Assembly (NCBI GenBank): GCA_002454975.1
Contig: DKJZ01000069.1
Location: 31,059-95,058 of the forward strand
Source of the DNA: Hylemonella sp. UBA6679
Lineage (GTDB): Bacteria > Pseudomonadota > Gammaproteobacteria > Burkholderiales > Burkholderiaceae_C
DNA: 64,000 nt
Direction of reading: 5' to 3'
Positions 63,242 to 64,000 of this stretch are shown here, piece by piece. Positions within the stretch are counted from its first letter, which is position 1. The number at the start of each line of letters is the position of its first letter. The position numbers and the translations under genes are program-made. A model generated the notes under the pieces. It was not told the origin of the DNA. It searched no databases and saw only the letters and a program-made list of their open reading frames with translations.

Positions 63242-64000
63242 TCAGTCCTGCACTTTGCGACGAAACACCAGGCGGTCGGGCTCCGAGGCCGCAGCCTCAA
63301 ACGCATAGCCTTCAAGGTTGAATTTTTTGAGTTGCTCCACCGTTTTCACGCGCTTGAGCACCGCGTACCGCGCCATCAAACCCCGGGCACGTTTGGCCAG
63401 AAAGCTGATGATTTTGTACTTGCCGCCCTTGTGGTCTTCAAACACGCACTCCACCACACGGGCTTGCAGGGCCATGCGGTCCACCGACTTGAAATACTCT
63501 TGCGAAGCCAGGTTCACAATGACCGCTTGCTCTTGTTTTGACAGCTGTTTGTTCAAGTAGTCTGCGATTTGCGAGCCCCAAAACTTGTACAGGTCTTTGC
63601 CCTGCGGGTTGGCCAGCTTGGTGCCCATCTCCAACCGGTAGGGCTGCATGTAGTCCAGTGGACGCAGCACGCCGTACAGGCCGCTCAGAATCGCCACGTG
63701 CTCTTGCGCCCAGGCCAAATCGTCGGCCTTGAGAGACTTGGCGTCCAAGCCCTCGTACACATCGCCATTGAAAGCCAGCACGGCTTGCTTGGCGTTTTTC
63801 GCGGTGAACTTTGGGCTCCAAGCTTGGTAGCGCGCCACGTTCAAGCCCGAGAGCGCATCGCTCAAGTCCATCAACTCTGCAATCTCTTGCGGGCTGTGTT
63901 CGCGCAAGATGTCAATCAAGGCTTGCGCCTGCGGCACGAACTGCGGCTGGGTGTGCGCCACACCGGGCGCAGGCGTGTCATAGTCCAGCGATTTGGCGGG
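63242..64000 (-). CDS. yaaA: peroxide stress protein YaaA (5' end beyond the window)
   Basis: The frame is open to the right edge and encodes at least 252 residues: PAKSLDYDTPAPG, the conserved YaaA (DUF328) N-terminal motif, is encoded at 63962-64000, so only the first handful of residues are missing and the in-frame GTG at 63961 is internal. Other motifs: AFNGDVYEGLDA, SGLYGVLRPLD and VNLASQEYFK. YaaA lowers intracellular iron and DNA damage during H2O2 stress in E. coli. Confidence 0.93.
   Translation of the reverse strand, partial: PAKSLDYDTPAPGVAHTQPQFVPQAQALIDILREHSPQEIAELMDLSDALSGLNVARYQAWSPKFTAKNAKQAVLAFNGDVYEGLDAKSLKADDLAWAQEHVAILSGLYGVLRPLDYMQPYRLEMGTKLANPQGKDLYKFWGSQIADYLNKQLSKQEQAVIVNLASQEYFKSVDRMALQARVVECVFEDHKGGKYKIISFLAKRARGLMARYAVLKRVKTVEQLKKFNLEGYAFEAAASEPDRLVFRRKVQD

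Noticed and set aside
63242..63961. yaaA starting at the GTG at 63961
   Set aside because: The conserved N-terminal motif continues upstream to the window edge, so this GTG is internal.

Overview
The window is a gene-dense, roughly 60% GC stretch of a betaproteobacterial chromosome. The best fit is the Comamonadaceae (Burkholderiales; something like Limnohabitans, Rhodoferax or Polaromonas), judged from Bug-type solute receptors, fused-domain IorAB, the gmk-rpoZ-spoT, hrcA-nadK-recN-rapZ and mutM/mutY-TPR-lolB-ispE-tRNA-Gln-prs-rplY-pth orders, and codon use. I ran no search; all family names come from reading the sequence.

Layout. 1-9.5 kb: rpmF, an HD-GYP response regulator, a CNNM/CBS membrane protein, apaH, rhlE, an OmpA-like protein followed by an exported TPR-CHAT protein, and dcd. 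9.7-17.2 kb: indolepyruvate ferredoxin oxidoreductase (iorA-iorB) with a Bug receptor, a Crp/Fnr regulator, a glycerate 2-kinase and a small TonB-C-like lipoprotein. 17.2-23.1 kb: tRNA-Ser, a quinone reductase, a cytochrome P460 lipoprotein, and a FIST sensor translationally coupled to a large hybrid histidine kinase. 23.2-30.8 kb: hemW-rdgB-rph, then yicC-gmk-rpoZ-spoT (translation and stringent-response housekeeping), greB and tRNA-Arg. 30.8-34.2 kb: a three-gene aromatic-ring oxygenase operon (Rieske oxygenase, flavin/2Fe-2S reductase, class II aldolase-like protein).

34.2-39.8 kb is the accessory region and the most interesting part. It holds an AbiEi/AbiEii type IV toxin-antitoxin pair with a perfect 12-bp inverted-repeat operator. 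Next to it, a tRNA gene with anticodon CAT has been cut in its anticodon loop by a 3.55-kb insertion: its two halves lie at 36130-36174 and 39726-39764, share a 7-base loop duplication, and their acceptor strands still pair perfectly. The inserted DNA is AT-richer and lacks an integrase. It carries an ABC transporter operon whose adaptor gene survives only as the tail of a chimeric 61-codon ORF, an orphan 111-codon ORF, and a second tRNA(CAT) of tRNA-Ile2 type. That tRNA is interrupted between U33 and C34 by a 252-nt group I (IC3-type) intron with recognisable P1, P4, P7 and P9 elements, related to the introns of Azoarcus tRNA-Ile and cyanobacterial tRNA-Leu.

39.8-64 kb is ordinary housekeeping: hrcA, nadK, recN, rapZ (with an unusual internal insertion), mutY/mutM, a TPR protein, lolB, ispE, tRNA-Gln, prs, rplY, pth, a DUF4124 protein, a ferredoxin, coaD, rsmD, an M16 peptidase pair, ftsY, argH, a hemerythrin, lldD, dinB, queF and the 3' part of yaaA, which runs off the right edge.
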